Part shown: positions 36,860 to 45,884 of the stretch, in pieces
Layout: every line of letters starts with the position of its first letter
Numbering within the stretch: the first letter of the stretch is position 1
Translations under genes and position numbers: made by a program
Notes under the pieces: generated by a model
What the model was told of the DNA's origin: nothing
Seen by the model: the letters and a program-made list of their open reading frames with translations, nothing else
The model's database searches: none
NCBI RefSeq assembly: GCF_002104455.1
Contig: NZ_NBOC01000015.1
Coordinates: forward strand, 1-64,000
Source of the DNA: Colwellia chukchiensis
GTDB taxonomy: Bacteria; Pseudomonadota; Gammaproteobacteria; Enterobacterales; Alteromonadaceae
DNA length: 64,000 nucleotides
Direction: 5' to 3'

Positions 36860-39800
36860 GTGAATAACAAAGTAACAATTGCTGTTTCTACAGCGCTATT
36901 AACAATGGCTACTATGCAAGCATCCGCTAGCACTGCGCCAACACAATATTCGGCTGAATCCTTAAAGTCAGCCACTGCCATCTCAATCAACAAAGGGGGC
37001 AAATATAACAACGCACAAACGAAAAAATTTCGTGTCGAAAAAAATTTAGCAGATGGGACTTATACCTATATTGTTCGCCTTAAAGATCAACCCATCGCGA
37101 CCTATGACGGCTCTATTGCTGGTTTAGCCGCTACTAACCCTCAAATTGCAAAAAAATCTTTATTTCAATCGTTAGCGAAGAGTCAAAAAACATCGCAGCA
37201 AATCCGCAAAGAGCTTCGCTTAGATCTTAACGCCCCAGATGCTGTTGCCTATGCAAAATATTTGGAAAGCAAGCAACAAAGCTTTCTTACCAAAGCCACT
37301 AGCAAGCTAGGCAGTAATGTCGACGTTGTTTATAAGTATAAAAATGCCTTTAACGGCATGGCTCTTCGTCTTACACAAGATGAAGCACAAGCCTTGTCTA
37401 AACTTGCCGATGTCGCCTATGTTGAACGCGAGCGCATGCAACATTTAGATACCGATACAGGTCCAATTCATATTGGCGCTACTCAAGTTTGGGATGGTGA
37501 AGGCCAAAGCGCAGTTAACATGGGTGAAGGCGTTATTATTGGTGTTGTAGATACTGGTATAAACTCAGATCACGCATCCTTTGCTGATATCGGTGCTGAT
37601 GGTTACGATCATACCAACCCTTGGGGTGCTGGTGTTTATGTTGGTGACTGTGCCGGTGATTACGCATCTATGTGTAACGATAAACTTATCGGTGTCCGTT
37701 CTTATGCCTCTGTCGTAGATAACTATGACGATGCTGATATTTTTGGCGATACCCCACCAGCTAAAAATGGTGAAGACTACAATGGACATGGTTCACATAC
37801 CGCGGGTACTTCTGGTGGTAATATTTTACGCGACGTACCGCTACTTGATGCCGAAACTGGCAAACTAGAAGGCGATGGTGTTAATACCACAGGTTTTGAA
37901 TTTGGACAGATTTCTGGTGTTGCCCCTCATGCCAACATTGTTGCTTATCAAATTTGTCATCCAGGTGATAGTGGTGATACTTATTCTGGCTGTCCAGGTG
38001 CCGCAATTATTGCCGCGTTAGAAGACGCAGTATCTGACGGTGTCGACGTTATAAACTATTCTATTAGTGGTGGTGGCGATCCTTGGGCCAGCTCTACAGA
38101 GCAAGCATTTTTATCTGCGCAAGAAGCTGGTATTTTCTCATCAGTTTCCGCTGGTAACGGCGGCCCTGACGCCTTTACAACGGCAAAAAGTGCGCCTTGG
38201 TATACCGTTGTAGGTGCATCTACGCACGGCCGTGAAGTAGCTTTTGAAAAAGAAATTGGTAACTTTACAGGCGGTGACAGTGAGTTAGCTGCTATTGAAG
38301 GCAACAGTGCCTCAGGTGGTATTACCGCTAGTATAGTATGGGCTGGTGACTACACCAATGCGAATGACCCAGAAGGCGACCCTGCGCAATGTTTAGAGCC
38401 ATTCCCTGAAGGTACTTTTGATGGCGAAATTGTCGTATGTGATCGTGGCGCTATCGCCCGTGTGCAAAAAGCAATTAACGTTGCTGACGGTGGTGCAGGT
38501 GGCTTTGTACTTGCCAATATCGATGGTGGCGCTAATTCTGTTGCTAATGACGTTTATGTCATCCCTGGCATACATATCGATAACGCAAATGGTAACGCTT
38601 TACGCACTTGGTTAGCCTCTGGTACAGACCATATGGCGACCATTACCGCTGCCGAAGGTGAATTGAAAATAGGCCAAGCCGATGATATGGCTGACTTTTC
38701 GTCTCGCGGCCCCAACGGTTATGTTGCTGATATCATGACACCATCGGTTACTGCGCCGGGTGTTTCTATTTATGCAGCTTATGCCGACCAACATTTTGGT
38801 CGTGACGGTACAACGCCAGCACCAAGCGATTTTGCCTTCTTGCAAGGTACATCTATGTCAGCGCCCCATGTTGCCGGTGCTGCGGCAGTATTAAAATCTG
38901 CCCATCCAACTTGGACACCTGATAACATTCGTTCTGCGTTAATGTTGACTGCTGTTACTGATGTTCGTAAAGAAGATGGTGTTACGCCTGCTGATGTATT
39001 TGATATGGGTGCAGGTAGCATTCGTGTTAATTTAGCACACCAAACTGGCTTAGTGATGAACGAAACTGCAGCTAATTATACTGCGGCTAACCCAGAAATC
39101 GGTGGTGACCCTAAAACCCTAAACATTCCTTCAGTATCTAACGCTAACTGTGTTGGTTTATGTGACTGGACTCGTACCGTAACGGCAACGGCTGCAGGTA
39201 CATGGACAGTTGAAGGTGCTGCTATCTCTGATGGTCTTATCATCACAGCAACACCAGAAACCTTTACATTAGCAGAAGGTGAAAGCCAAACCATCACCAT
39301 TAATGTTGATGCAGTAGCGGCTGAAAGCAATGCATGGGCCTTTGGTCATGTAGTGATGACATCTGCCGAGCACCCAACAGCGCGAATCCCTGTCAGTGTG
39401 CAAGCATCAAATGGTAATATTCCGAATAAAGTATCTTTCACAGCCAACCGTGACCAAGACAGTTTCTTAATTGAAGATGTTATGGCAGTAGAAATTACTG
39501 AGTTTACCAGTCGCTCTTATGGTTTAACTAAAGCAACACAAACCACAGCAACACTTGCTGTTGATAGCAATAACAGTGATGCTTATGATGACTTAAGCGA
39601 TGGTATTAATGTTACCCTTCATACAGTTCCAGAAGGCGCAAAACGTTTTGTTGCTGAAATCTTAACCTCTGAATCGCCAGATTTAGATTTACGTGTTGGT
39701 ATTGATAGCAACGGTGATGGTATTCCTCAAGAAGATGAAGAAATTGCCATTAGCGCTTCAGGCACAGCATTAGAGAAAATTGATTTAATGGAGCCAGAAG

Positions 39801-41494
39801 CGGGTAGCTATTGGGTAAGCGTGCAAAACTGGGCAGCTTCTGAAGAAGGTGCTGAGGATGCATACACTCTAGCAACCGCTATCGTTGACGGTGAAGCAGG
39901 TGATAACCTATCTGTTGAAGCTGATTCAGCCATTGCTGCGTTAACTGAGTTTGACCTTCGCTTTAACTGGTCATTAGACCAAGATGCTAGCCAAGGAGAT
40001 ATTTACTACGGCGCTATTGACTTAGGTACAAGCTTTGAAAACGCTGGTAACCTAGGTTTAGTGGCTGTAGAAGTAGCTCGCGGTATGGACGATGTGACTA
40101 TCTCTAGCAATGCCGATGCGTATATGGAGCGTAAAGATCGCATTGATTACGAAGTCAGCGTGATGGCTAACTTAGCCCCAGGCGATCGTACTTACACAGT
40201 AAAAGCAACTGTGCCGGCTGGTATGAGGCTTGATGAAGCTTCAGTAACAGGTAATGCTGAAATTGTTGGCAATGAAATTACTTGGACAGTAGTACAAGAG
40301 TCGCTATTTGGTGCTGAGCCATTCTACACGAAAACAACTAATGCAGATGATGCTACCTGTGCTTTACCAGACTTTGGTCAAGGTGGAACTTACCTAGATT
40401 TAGCGGGTTTTGGTTTGACACCTGATGAGTCGTTTTCTGGCGATACACAAACCGCAAGCTATGGCGTGCCGGCAAACTTTTTAGGTACTTTATATAACTC
40501 GGTTAATATCACTGATGACGGTTTCATTTACTTTAGCGGTGCGCATGGTTCAAGCCCTTGGGTTAACCAACTACTGCCAAACGCTGCAGAAGCCAATAAT
40601 CTAATTGCACCATTCTGGCGTGACTTTGAAGTTGTAGCCTCTGCCACGTCAGGTGTTACAGTTGCAACCGCTGGTCCTGGTACAACTATCATCGAATTTG
40701 ACGATATGAGACATTATAACTTCCATAATGGTGACCCTAGTATCTCTGATACTGTCGACTTCGAAGTTGTCTTTGATAACAATACAGGTGATATTAAATT
40801 TGCTTACGATAATGTCGAGCATGTTTATGGTGAGGTACTGGGTGTTACCGTTGGTTTAGAAAATGCCACTGGTACTTCAGGTCGTACTGATATCTATGCA
40901 CAGTCTCCATATTCAGGTGGCGAGTCTGGTTCTGTTGGCAGTATTGATGATATTACCTCTGGTTTAATCATTTGTTATGCATTAACACCAGTTGCTACGG
41001 ATCCAACCGTAATGACGTTCTCAACAGAAATTGTTGAAACCTTTAAAGGGGGTCCAGCAAACGTTGTACTTACTCATAGTACTGACGCATATAATACCGT
41101 CGAAGTGGTTAATGCCACCAGTGTAGCAATTCAAGTTGAAGGTGCGCCTACCGCCGTTATTTCTGGTAACTCTGCGGTGACTGAGGAAGCAAACGTAACC
41201 TTAGACGGTTCTGCATCTTCAGATCCAAACGGTGACGCACTAACCTTTACTTGGGTACAGCTTTCAGGTACTCCGGTTAGCTTCAATGCAAGTGCAGAAA
41301 CAATCAACTTTACGGCACCAAAAGTGTCAAAAGATGAAACGATTTCTTTCCAACTAACCGTGGATGACGGTAACGGCAACAAAGACTCAACAGTTGCTTC
41401 TGTCTCTATTGTTAATAAGAAAGAAAGTGGTTCGTTTGGTTGGTTAATGTTACTACTAACACCTATGTTATTTACTCGCCGTAAAAAAGCGTAA
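36860..41494 (+). CDS. Secreted S8 (subtilisin-like) serine protease, multidomain, with GlyGly-CTERM-like tail
   Basis: This 1544-residue protein has a signal peptide (about 1-24), an I9-type propeptide (about 65-195), and a subtilase domain with the triad D231 (VVDTGIN), H310 (NGHGSHTAGT) and S665 (GTSMSAPHVAGAA). A protease-associated (PA) domain is inserted at about 470-590. Beta-sandwich domains follow, one (about 1170-1375) resembling a nidogen-like fold, and a final PKD/Ig-like domain (about 1430-1518). The last 22 residues are a GSFGW motif, a hydrophobic stretch and a basic RRKKA end, resembling a GlyGly-CTERM tail processed by rhombosortase on type II secretion substrates. The GTG start follows GGGGAGG by six bases. 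A strong terminator follows. Confidence 0.92.
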   Translation: MNNKVTIAVSTALLTMATMQASASTAPTQYSAESLKSATAISINKGGKYNNAQTKKFRVEKNLADGTYTYIVRLKDQPIATYDGSIAGLAATNPQIAKKSLFQSLAKSQKTSQQIRKELRLDLNAPDAVAYAKYLESKQQSFLTKATSKLGSNVDVVYKYKNAFNGMALRLTQDEAQALSKLADVAYVERERMQHLDTDTGPIHIGATQVWDGEGQSAVNMGEGVIIGVVDTGINSDHASFADIGADGYDHTNPWGAGVYVGDCAGDYASMCNDKLIGVRSYASVVDNYDDADIFGDTPPAKNGEDYNGHGSHTAGTSGGNILRDVPLLDAETGKLEGDGVNTTGFEFGQISGVAPHANIVAYQICHPGDSGDTYSGCPGAAIIAALEDAVSDGVDVINYSISGGGDPWASSTEQAFLSAQEAGIFSSVSAGNGGPDAFTTAKSAPWYTVVGASTHGREVAFEKEIGNFTGGDSELAAIEGNSASGGITASIVWAGDYTNANDPEGDPAQCLEPFPEGTFDGEIVVCDRGAIARVQKAINVADGGAGGFVLANIDGGANSVANDVYVIPGIHIDNANGNALRTWLASGTDHMATITAAEGELKIGQADDMADFSSRGPNGYVADIMTPSVTAPGVSIYAAYADQHFGRDGTTPAPSDFAFLQGTSMSAPHVAGAAAVLKSAHPTWTPDNIRSALMLTAVTDVRKEDGVTPADVFDMGAGSIRVNLAHQTGLVMNETAANYTAANPEIGGDPKTLNIPSVSNANCVGLCDWTRTVTATAAGTWTVEGAAISDGLIITATPETFTLAEGESQTITINVDAVAAESNAWAFGHVVMTSAEHPTARIPVSVQASNGNIPNKVSFTANRDQDSFLIEDVMAVEITEFTSRSYGLTKATQTTATLAVDSNNSDAYDDLSDGINVTLHTVPEGAKRFVAEILTSESPDLDLRVGIDSNGDGIPQEDEEIAISASGTALEKIDLMEPEAGSYWVSVQNWAASEEGAEDAYTLATAIVDGEAGDNLSVEADSAIAALTEFDLRFNWSLDQDASQGDIYYGAIDLGTSFENAGNLGLVAVEVARGMDDVTISSNADAYMERKDRIDYEVSVMANLAPGDRTYTVKATVPAGMRLDEASVTGNAEIVGNEITWTVVQESLFGAEPFYTKTTNADDATCALPDFGQGGTYLDLAGFGLTPDESFSGDTQTASYGVPANFLGTLYNSVNITDDGFIYFSGAHGSSPWVNQLLPNAAEANNLIAPFWRDFEVVASATSGVTVATAGPGTTIIEFDDMRHYNFHNGDPSISDTVDFEVVFDNNTGDIKFAYDNVEHVYGEVLGVTVGLENATGTSGRTDIYAQSPYSGGESGSVGSIDDITSGLIICYALTPVATDPTVMTFSTEIVETFKGGPANVVLTHSTDAYNTVEVVNATSVAIQVEGAPTAVISGNSAVTEEANVTLDGSASSDPNGDALTFTWVQLSGTPVSFNASAETINFTAPKVSKDETISFQLTVDDGNGNKDSTVASVSIVNKKESGSFGWLMLLLTPMLFTRRKKA

Positions 41495-41536
41495 TGTAAT
41501 AATCAAGGTTGATAGTTAAAAACCGATAAAAACTTT

Positions 41537-41569
41537 AAAGCCATCAACATTAGTTGATGGCTTTTTTTT
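41537..41569 (+). terminator. Terminator of the subtilase gene
   Basis: AAAGCCATCAAC (41537-41548), loop ATTA, GTTGATGGCTTT (41553-41564), then eight T residues. A 12-bp perfect stem. Confidence 0.92.
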
Positions 41570-41900
41570 GCAACTTTAACAAGTGGTTTACGGTTTATTT
41601 TGCACTATCTATGAAGGTATTTAGCGTTTGAGTAAGATACCCAACAGGGCTTCAGGCTAACACGACAGGGTATTAATAATAGGCAGCAATATTGACTAAG
41701 TGCTTGGCTTGGCCAACTGGCCGCTGTTGTTCACTGTTAATTAATGTTGTTCCATACATAAATCAGGCATCAGTAGCCCTATAGCTTTTATCATTACGAA
41801 CTGGTGAACTCAGCAGCAATGACTAGGTTGGATTAAAAGATAAACCAGTTTTAGCAAACGAAAACAACGACACTCTCCCAGAATGACAAGGCTTAGACCA
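41570..41900. other. Gene-free region between two terminators
   Basis: About 330 bp between the subtilase terminator and the minus-strand terminator at 41906. I see no coding sequence with a plausible start and ribosome site, and no repeat or promoter I can support. Confidence 0.4.
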
Positions 41901-41905
41901 AAAAA

Positions 41906-41931
41906 AACAGCGCTGAACACTCAGCCCTGTT
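41906..41931 (-). terminator. Terminator of the outer-membrane barrel gene
   Basis: AACAG and GCTGA (41906-41916, one unpaired base between) pair with TCAGC and CTGTT (41921-41931) around a 4-nt loop; on the minus strand a run of seven or more T residues follows. T residues on the plus side make it bidirectional. Confidence 0.75.
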
Positions 41932-41966
41932 TTTATTAACAAGTCTACCCTAACTAATGCTAGCGG

Positions 41967-42734
41967 TTAAAAATGAATGGTGGTACCTAAGAATACGCCA
42001 TCAAATTCAATATTGGTATATAAGTCGCTTAAGTCTTCAAGCTCTAGCTTTACGGCACGATAACCAGCGTTAATATTGACATCAACCGCTAAGTTATCAA
42101 TGAGTTCATAACTTACCCCAACCTCATAATCATATAAGGTGTGAGAATCAAAAGATAAAAAGTTACCTTGAGCGTATAGATTTAAACCGGTTAAGGGTAG
42201 ACCTACATTGGTGGCAACATATAACATTGGCACAATTTCAGTCACCTCTAGCGTCCCTGATTGCGTTACAGGCCCTGAGTCTAAGTTAACTGTCGCTGCT
42301 ACGGTAATGTCACCATCAAAATCTCTACCGGTTAAACCAAAGTCAAATGAGAGTAAGTCATTATCAAACAATTCGTAATACAAGGTGTAATCTACATAAC
42401 TTATATTAAAGTCAGCATTGACCATACTGCCTTCTCGAAACGTTTCACCTTCAAATTCAAAGTCATTTGCCAAGGTTGTTTCGCCTTCGGTCTCTAACGA
42501 CGTCGATGCTATCTTAATATTAGGAATGATAGGTAAAGGGTGCTCAAACGCTAAGAAAAAGCTATTTTGCTTTTTATCCGCCAAATTAAAATCAATTTGC
42601 GAACTGCTTTCACCAAACACTCCTGAAGCTTGATTATCCCAAACCTGTCCTCCAAGGTAGATACCTAAAGCATCGGCTTGAACGTTAGTAGATAAAATCG
42701 AAGCGAATGTTACTGCTAGTGCTATTTTTTTCAT
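41967..42734 (-). CDS. TIGR04219 family outer-membrane beta-barrel protein
   Basis: The 255-residue protein has a signal peptide (about 1-20, ending VQA) and alternating amphipathic strands throughout, ending in FLGTTIHF, whose terminal phenylalanine is the BamA recognition signal. DALGIYLGGQVWDNQASG and SYVDYTLYYELFDNDLLSFDFGLTGRD are typical of TIGR04219, a family common in marine gammaproteobacteria. Function unknown. It lies six bases after a DUF2333 gene on the same strand. Confidence 0.85.
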   Translation of the reverse strand: MKKIALAVTFASILSTNVQADALGIYLGGQVWDNQASGVFGESSSQIDFNLADKKQNSFFLAFEHPLPIIPNIKIASTSLETEGETTLANDFEFEGETFREGSMVNADFNISYVDYTLYYELFDNDLLSFDFGLTGRDFDGDITVAATVNLDSGPVTQSGTLEVTEIVPMLYVATNVGLPLTGLNLYAQGNFLSFDSHTLYDYEVGVSYELIDNLAVDVNINAGYRAVKLELEDLSDLYTNIEFDGVFLGTTIHF

Positions 42735-42740
42735 ACTTTA

Positions 42741-43733
42741 TTACCCTTGACTCAATAAGTCGTTAAGATCGATTAAAGCGGCATTTGCACGCGAAATATA
42801 ATTGGCCATCACTAGTGAATGGTTAGCTAGCATACCAAAACCGTCCCCATTTAAAACCATTGGGCTCCATATTGGCTCTTGGCTTGCTTCTAGCTCGCGC
42901 ATTATTTGCTGCACACTTACCTTAGCATTTTTCTTTGCTAATACATCATTAAAATCTATTTCTATCGCTTTTAAAAAGTGCAGTAACGCCCAGCATGCAC
43001 CGCGCGCTTCATAAAATTCATTATCGATTTGCCACCAGCTGGTTTTTAATTGCATGCTATTGGCACTTGAAGTGGATTGTTGCGCTACACTATCGCCCGC
43101 CAACTCGATATTCATTTGCTCTCGGCCCACACTAGCGCTTAAACGTTGCGAGTAACTGCCAAGACGCTTCGTTACCTCTTGTATCCAAGCGCGTAAGTTA
43201 TCCGCACGCGCATAAAACTGTGCCGACTGATTATTTACTTGGGTCAGTGCTGTACGGTATTGATAAAGCTCATTAATTGCCTTTTGATACGCTCCTTCGG
43301 CGCTCGGCATTACCCAGCTGGTGTGATCTATATTAAATTGTGGCTGTGCAATTTTTAAGTTGTTATTTTCAGCAGACTGCGACTGTGAACGACTAAAGTC
43401 TTGTCGCATCACTAACGCCATACCACGCACCATTTCTAAGACGCCAAACTCCCATGACGGAATATTATCTAAAAATACTGACGGAGGCAGAGCGTCATTT
43501 GACAAGTAACCACCGGGTTTATTAAGCAAGGTTTCAGTTACACGGATTAAGGCGGTCGTTGTGGTGTAACCGACTACTGGTGCGACACCGTCTGCATTAG
43601 CGGCTGCGGTCACTTCGGCGCGAATATCAAGCTCAGCGGGCTCAAAGCTCCAATAAACGCCCAATAAATACATTGCCAAAAAAAATGCAAAAATCGCTGA
43701 AATTACCGTTTTTGTTGAAATATTTACACTCAT
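42741..43733 (-). CDS. DUF2333 family membrane-anchored protein
   Basis: A 330-residue protein with one N-terminal membrane span (about 10-29) and a long, mostly helical periplasmic part. The segments GYTTTTALIRVTETLLNKPGGYLSND and VLEMVRGMALVMRQDFSRSQSQS identify DUF2333. Function not known; the family is conserved in marine gammaproteobacteria. It is the middle member of a three-gene row with the copper chaperone gene upstream (9 bp) and the barrel gene downstream (6 bp), so the three are probably co-transcribed. Confidence 0.85.
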   Translation of the reverse strand: MSVNISTKTVISAIFAFFLAMYLLGVYWSFEPAELDIRAEVTAAANADGVAPVVGYTTTTALIRVTETLLNKPGGYLSNDALPPSVFLDNIPSWEFGVLEMVRGMALVMRQDFSRSQSQSAENNNLKIAQPQFNIDHTSWVMPSAEGAYQKAINELYQYRTALTQVNNQSAQFYARADNLRAWIQEVTKRLGSYSQRLSASVGREQMNIELAGDSVAQQSTSSANSMQLKTSWWQIDNEFYEARGACWALLHFLKAIEIDFNDVLAKKNAKVSVQQIMRELEASQEPIWSPMVLNGDGFGMLANHSLVMANYISRANAALIDLNDLLSQG

Positions 43734-43742
43734 AACAAACTC

Positions 43743-44201
43743 CTAATGATGGTGATGCTTTTTTTGCTTCAGGCCTTTAATACTATATGTTACATCAACG
43801 CTAGTTTGATCATCAAAATGTAGCGTTATTGTCATCTGTTGTTGTGCTGTTAGCGACTGTTTTAGGTCAAATATCATTAAGTGCAAGCCTGATGGCTGAA
43901 ATTGCACACTATCATTGGCTAAAATATCAACAAAGCGGAGTTGACGCATCCGCATCAGGCCGTCAACCATAGTATGTTGGTGAATTTCAATGCGATCACT
44001 AACGTCACTCGTCGCAGCAACTAAACGCCGATTGCTATTACTAAGGTTTTTAATTGTCATGTACGCTGATGAAATCGAGGTGCCAGGGATGCTCTCCCTA
44101 GCATAGCTATTCTCAACCTTAATCTGAGCGTTTTGACTGGCATTAGCTGCGCAAAATAATAAATTTGATACGATTAATACCAATAAAAATATAATCCTCA
44201 T
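43743..44201 (-). CDS. Periplasmic copper chaperone PCu(A)C
   Basis: A 152-residue protein with a signal peptide (about 1-21, ending ANA). The copper-binding site of the PCu(A)C (DUF461) family is present: IEIHQHTMVDGLMRMR supplies His and Met, and PSGLHLMIFDL the second pair. The C-terminus adds a run of four histidines after KK, a possible extra metal site. PCu(A)C delivers Cu(I) to cytochrome oxidase. It lies nine bases upstream of the DUF2333 gene. Confidence 0.9.
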   Translation of the reverse strand: MRIIFLLVLIVSNLLFCAANASQNAQIKVENSYARESIPGTSISSAYMTIKNLSNSNRRLVAATSDVSDRIEIHQHTMVDGLMRMRQLRFVDILANDSVQFQPSGLHLMIFDLKQSLTAQQQMTITLHFDDQTSVDVTYSIKGLKQKKHHHH

Positions 44202-44270
44202 CTGCCGCTATACATCCCTATTTATCCATATTATGATTTGTCTTCACTATTGTAACTAAGCTTGAGCAAA

Positions 44271-45008
44271 ATGGATAACTTAATTATATCAAATGAAGAC
44301 AATGGCGTGCTTGTCATTACCATCAACCGATTCGATAAAAAAAATGCTTTAAACAATGACATGTATCTTGAATTATGTCGCTTGTTTACCTTAGCTAACG
44401 AGCGTGCCGATATACGCTGCGTACTCATACAAGGTGATGCAAAATGCTTTTGTGCTGGTAACGATTTACATGACTTTATTAAATGTAGTGAAAGTGGTGA
44501 TTTAGCCGCTTTTGACCTAGTAAAAGCGCTTGCCAACCTAGAAAAACCTTTAGTTGCTGCGGTTGCAGGTCCGGCTGTTGGTATAGGCACTACTTTATTG
44601 CTACATTGTGACATGGTTTATGCTGCCGACAATGCTAAATTTAAACTCCCGTTCACTCAATTAGGATTAAGCCCTGAAGCCGGCTCTAGTTTATTACTAC
44701 CTTTGCGTATCGGTCATAATCGCGCCTTTGAGTTACTGGTATTAGGTAAAATGTTTAGTGCTGAGCAGGCTCTCAACTATGGCTTAATTAATGAAATTTG
44801 CCCTGCAGATGAATTGCTAAGCACTGCCCTAAGTACTGCACAGGCAATTGCCAAACTACCTCTTGATTCTCTTTTGACTAGCCGCAAGTTAATGAAAGCT
44901 CATAGTCAAGCCTTGTTGCCACAAGTACTAGAAAATGAAGCAGAGCAATTCAAGCGTTTAGTCAATACCGACGAATGCAAAACAATTTTAGCCAGCTTTT
45001 TTAAATAG
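44271..45008 (+). CDS. Enoyl-CoA hydratase/isomerase family protein
   Basis: The crotonase fold is recognisable: CFCAGNDLHDF (first oxyanion-hole segment), AVAGPAVGIGTTLLLHCDMVYA (second), and LGLSPEAGSSLLLP, which includes the catalytic glutamate. The AGNDL-type motif resembles delta3,delta2-enoyl-CoA isomerases of the ECI2 type more than hydratases, so isomerisation during oxidation of unsaturated fatty acids is a reasonable guess. Start: ATG at 44271; a TTG nine bases earlier is possible. Length about 245 residues. It diverges from the copper chaperone row. Confidence 0.82.
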   Translation: MDNLIISNEDNGVLVITINRFDKKNALNNDMYLELCRLFTLANERADIRCVLIQGDAKCFCAGNDLHDFIKCSESGDLAAFDLVKALANLEKPLVAAVAGPAVGIGTTLLLHCDMVYAADNAKFKLPFTQLGLSPEAGSSLLLPLRIGHNRAFELLVLGKMFSAEQALNYGLINEICPADELLSTALSTAQAIAKLPLDSLLTSRKLMKAHSQALLPQVLENEAEQFKRLVNTDECKTILASFFK

Positions 45009-45031
45009 CATCTTTAACACTGCGCTTCCTG

Positions 45032-45060
45032 AACACTGAAGACAAATTATCTTCAGTGTT
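45032..45060. terminator. Hairpin between convergent genes
   Basis: AACACTGAAGA (45032-45042), 7-nt loop, TCTTCAGTGTT (45050-45060): an 11-bp perfect stem 23 bp after the enoyl-CoA hydratase stop. Neither side has a good T-run, so it may terminate weakly or stabilise transcripts. Confidence 0.5.
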
Positions 45061-45136
45061 TGGCTGTATTTCGCCTTGCGCACTCTTATATAGTGAGCCG
45101 CGATAGCTTGTGCTTTGCCTGTTAATAACAAGCAAC

Positions 45137-45472
45137 TTATTGGGGCTGCTCTTTTTCTCTGATCAGTAACCAAACAGCCCCTACCACCAACAAAATAGGC
45201 CAAAATGCGCCAACAAATAACAGCGCCCCGCCACCTAACACTAACAAGGCAACAAAAATTAGCGAGCCAAATACACTCATGACAATGGCTAGTGCCACCA
45301 AAACCAGTAACACCACAACTAACGCCGTAAGACTAATTGCTTGCAATGGCGCTATTAACTGCTCCCCCATGTAAATGTCAACGTCAAACCACTCGATAAC
45401 GCTAATTCCTAGCACATAGGTAAGAAACAAGGTCGCGAAAATAGCCAAACACAAGGCTTTAAAAAATGACAT
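45137..45472 (-). CDS. Small polytopic membrane protein of the psp operon
   Basis: A 111-residue protein with an N-terminal membrane segment (about 5-25), and two further segments (about 45-70, 72-102) rich in Val, Leu, Ala and Gly, ending in a charged tail REKEQPQ. It lies downstream of a PspC gene and starts after GAGGGG. I do not recognise a named family; it is not PspB, PspD or PspG by sequence. Its place suggests a role in envelope stress. Confidence 0.7.
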   Translation of the reverse strand: MSFFKALCLAIFATLFLTYVLGISVIEWFDVDIYMGEQLIAPLQAISLTALVVVLLVLVALAIVMSVFGSLIFVALLVLGGGALLFVGAFWPILLVVGAVWLLIREKEQPQ

Positions 45473-45539
45473 AGAAACCCCTCACACTCAGTGCTAATTG
45501 ATCATTACTTTTTGTTGATATTGCGTTCGCATCACGAGC

Positions 45540-45752
45540 CTAGCCTTTAACTGGCATTAATAGGCTAGCTACTATATAAGCAACGCCAGTCGCCACCGGA
45601 AACATCAAAAGTGCTGCTATAGCAGCCACGCGCACCGCTAACCGTGGAAATTGATAATGCTTGGCAATACCTGCACAAACTCCCGTTAATTTTTTATGAC
45701 GCGTATCTTTTGCTAACGTTTTTTGAACTGAATACTCTCGATTAAAACTCAT
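45540..45752 (-). CDS. pspC: PspC domain protein
   Basis: A 70-residue protein with the PspC core: KKLTGVCAGIAKHYQFPRLAVRVAAI, followed by a membrane hairpin (about 40-66). In E. coli PspC, with PspB, senses membrane stress and binds PspA. This version is a short form lacking the C-terminal extension. It starts after AGGAG and lies 132 bp downstream of pspA. Confidence 0.85.
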   Translation of the reverse strand: MSFNREYSVQKTLAKDTRHKKLTGVCAGIAKHYQFPRLAVRVAAIAALLMFPVATGVAYIVASLLMPVKG

Positions 45753-45823
45753 AACCTACTCCTAAAACCTACCAGACCATGCTGATGCTTAATTACACTA
45801 TGCATGGCTAAATTTAAGCTACC

Positions 45824-45860
45824 AGGTAGTGACTCATGCATGGCAGCACAGTCACTACCT
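45824..45860 (-). other. Hairpin inside the psp operon between pspA and pspC
   Basis: AGGTAGTGACT (45824-45834) pairs perfectly with AGTCACTACCT (45850-45860) around a 15-nt loop. There is no T-run, so it is better read as a processing or stability element than a terminator. It could separate the high expression of pspA from the downstream genes. Confidence 0.5.
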
Positions 45861-45884
45861 ATTAACCATACAGTCAGACGAGCT

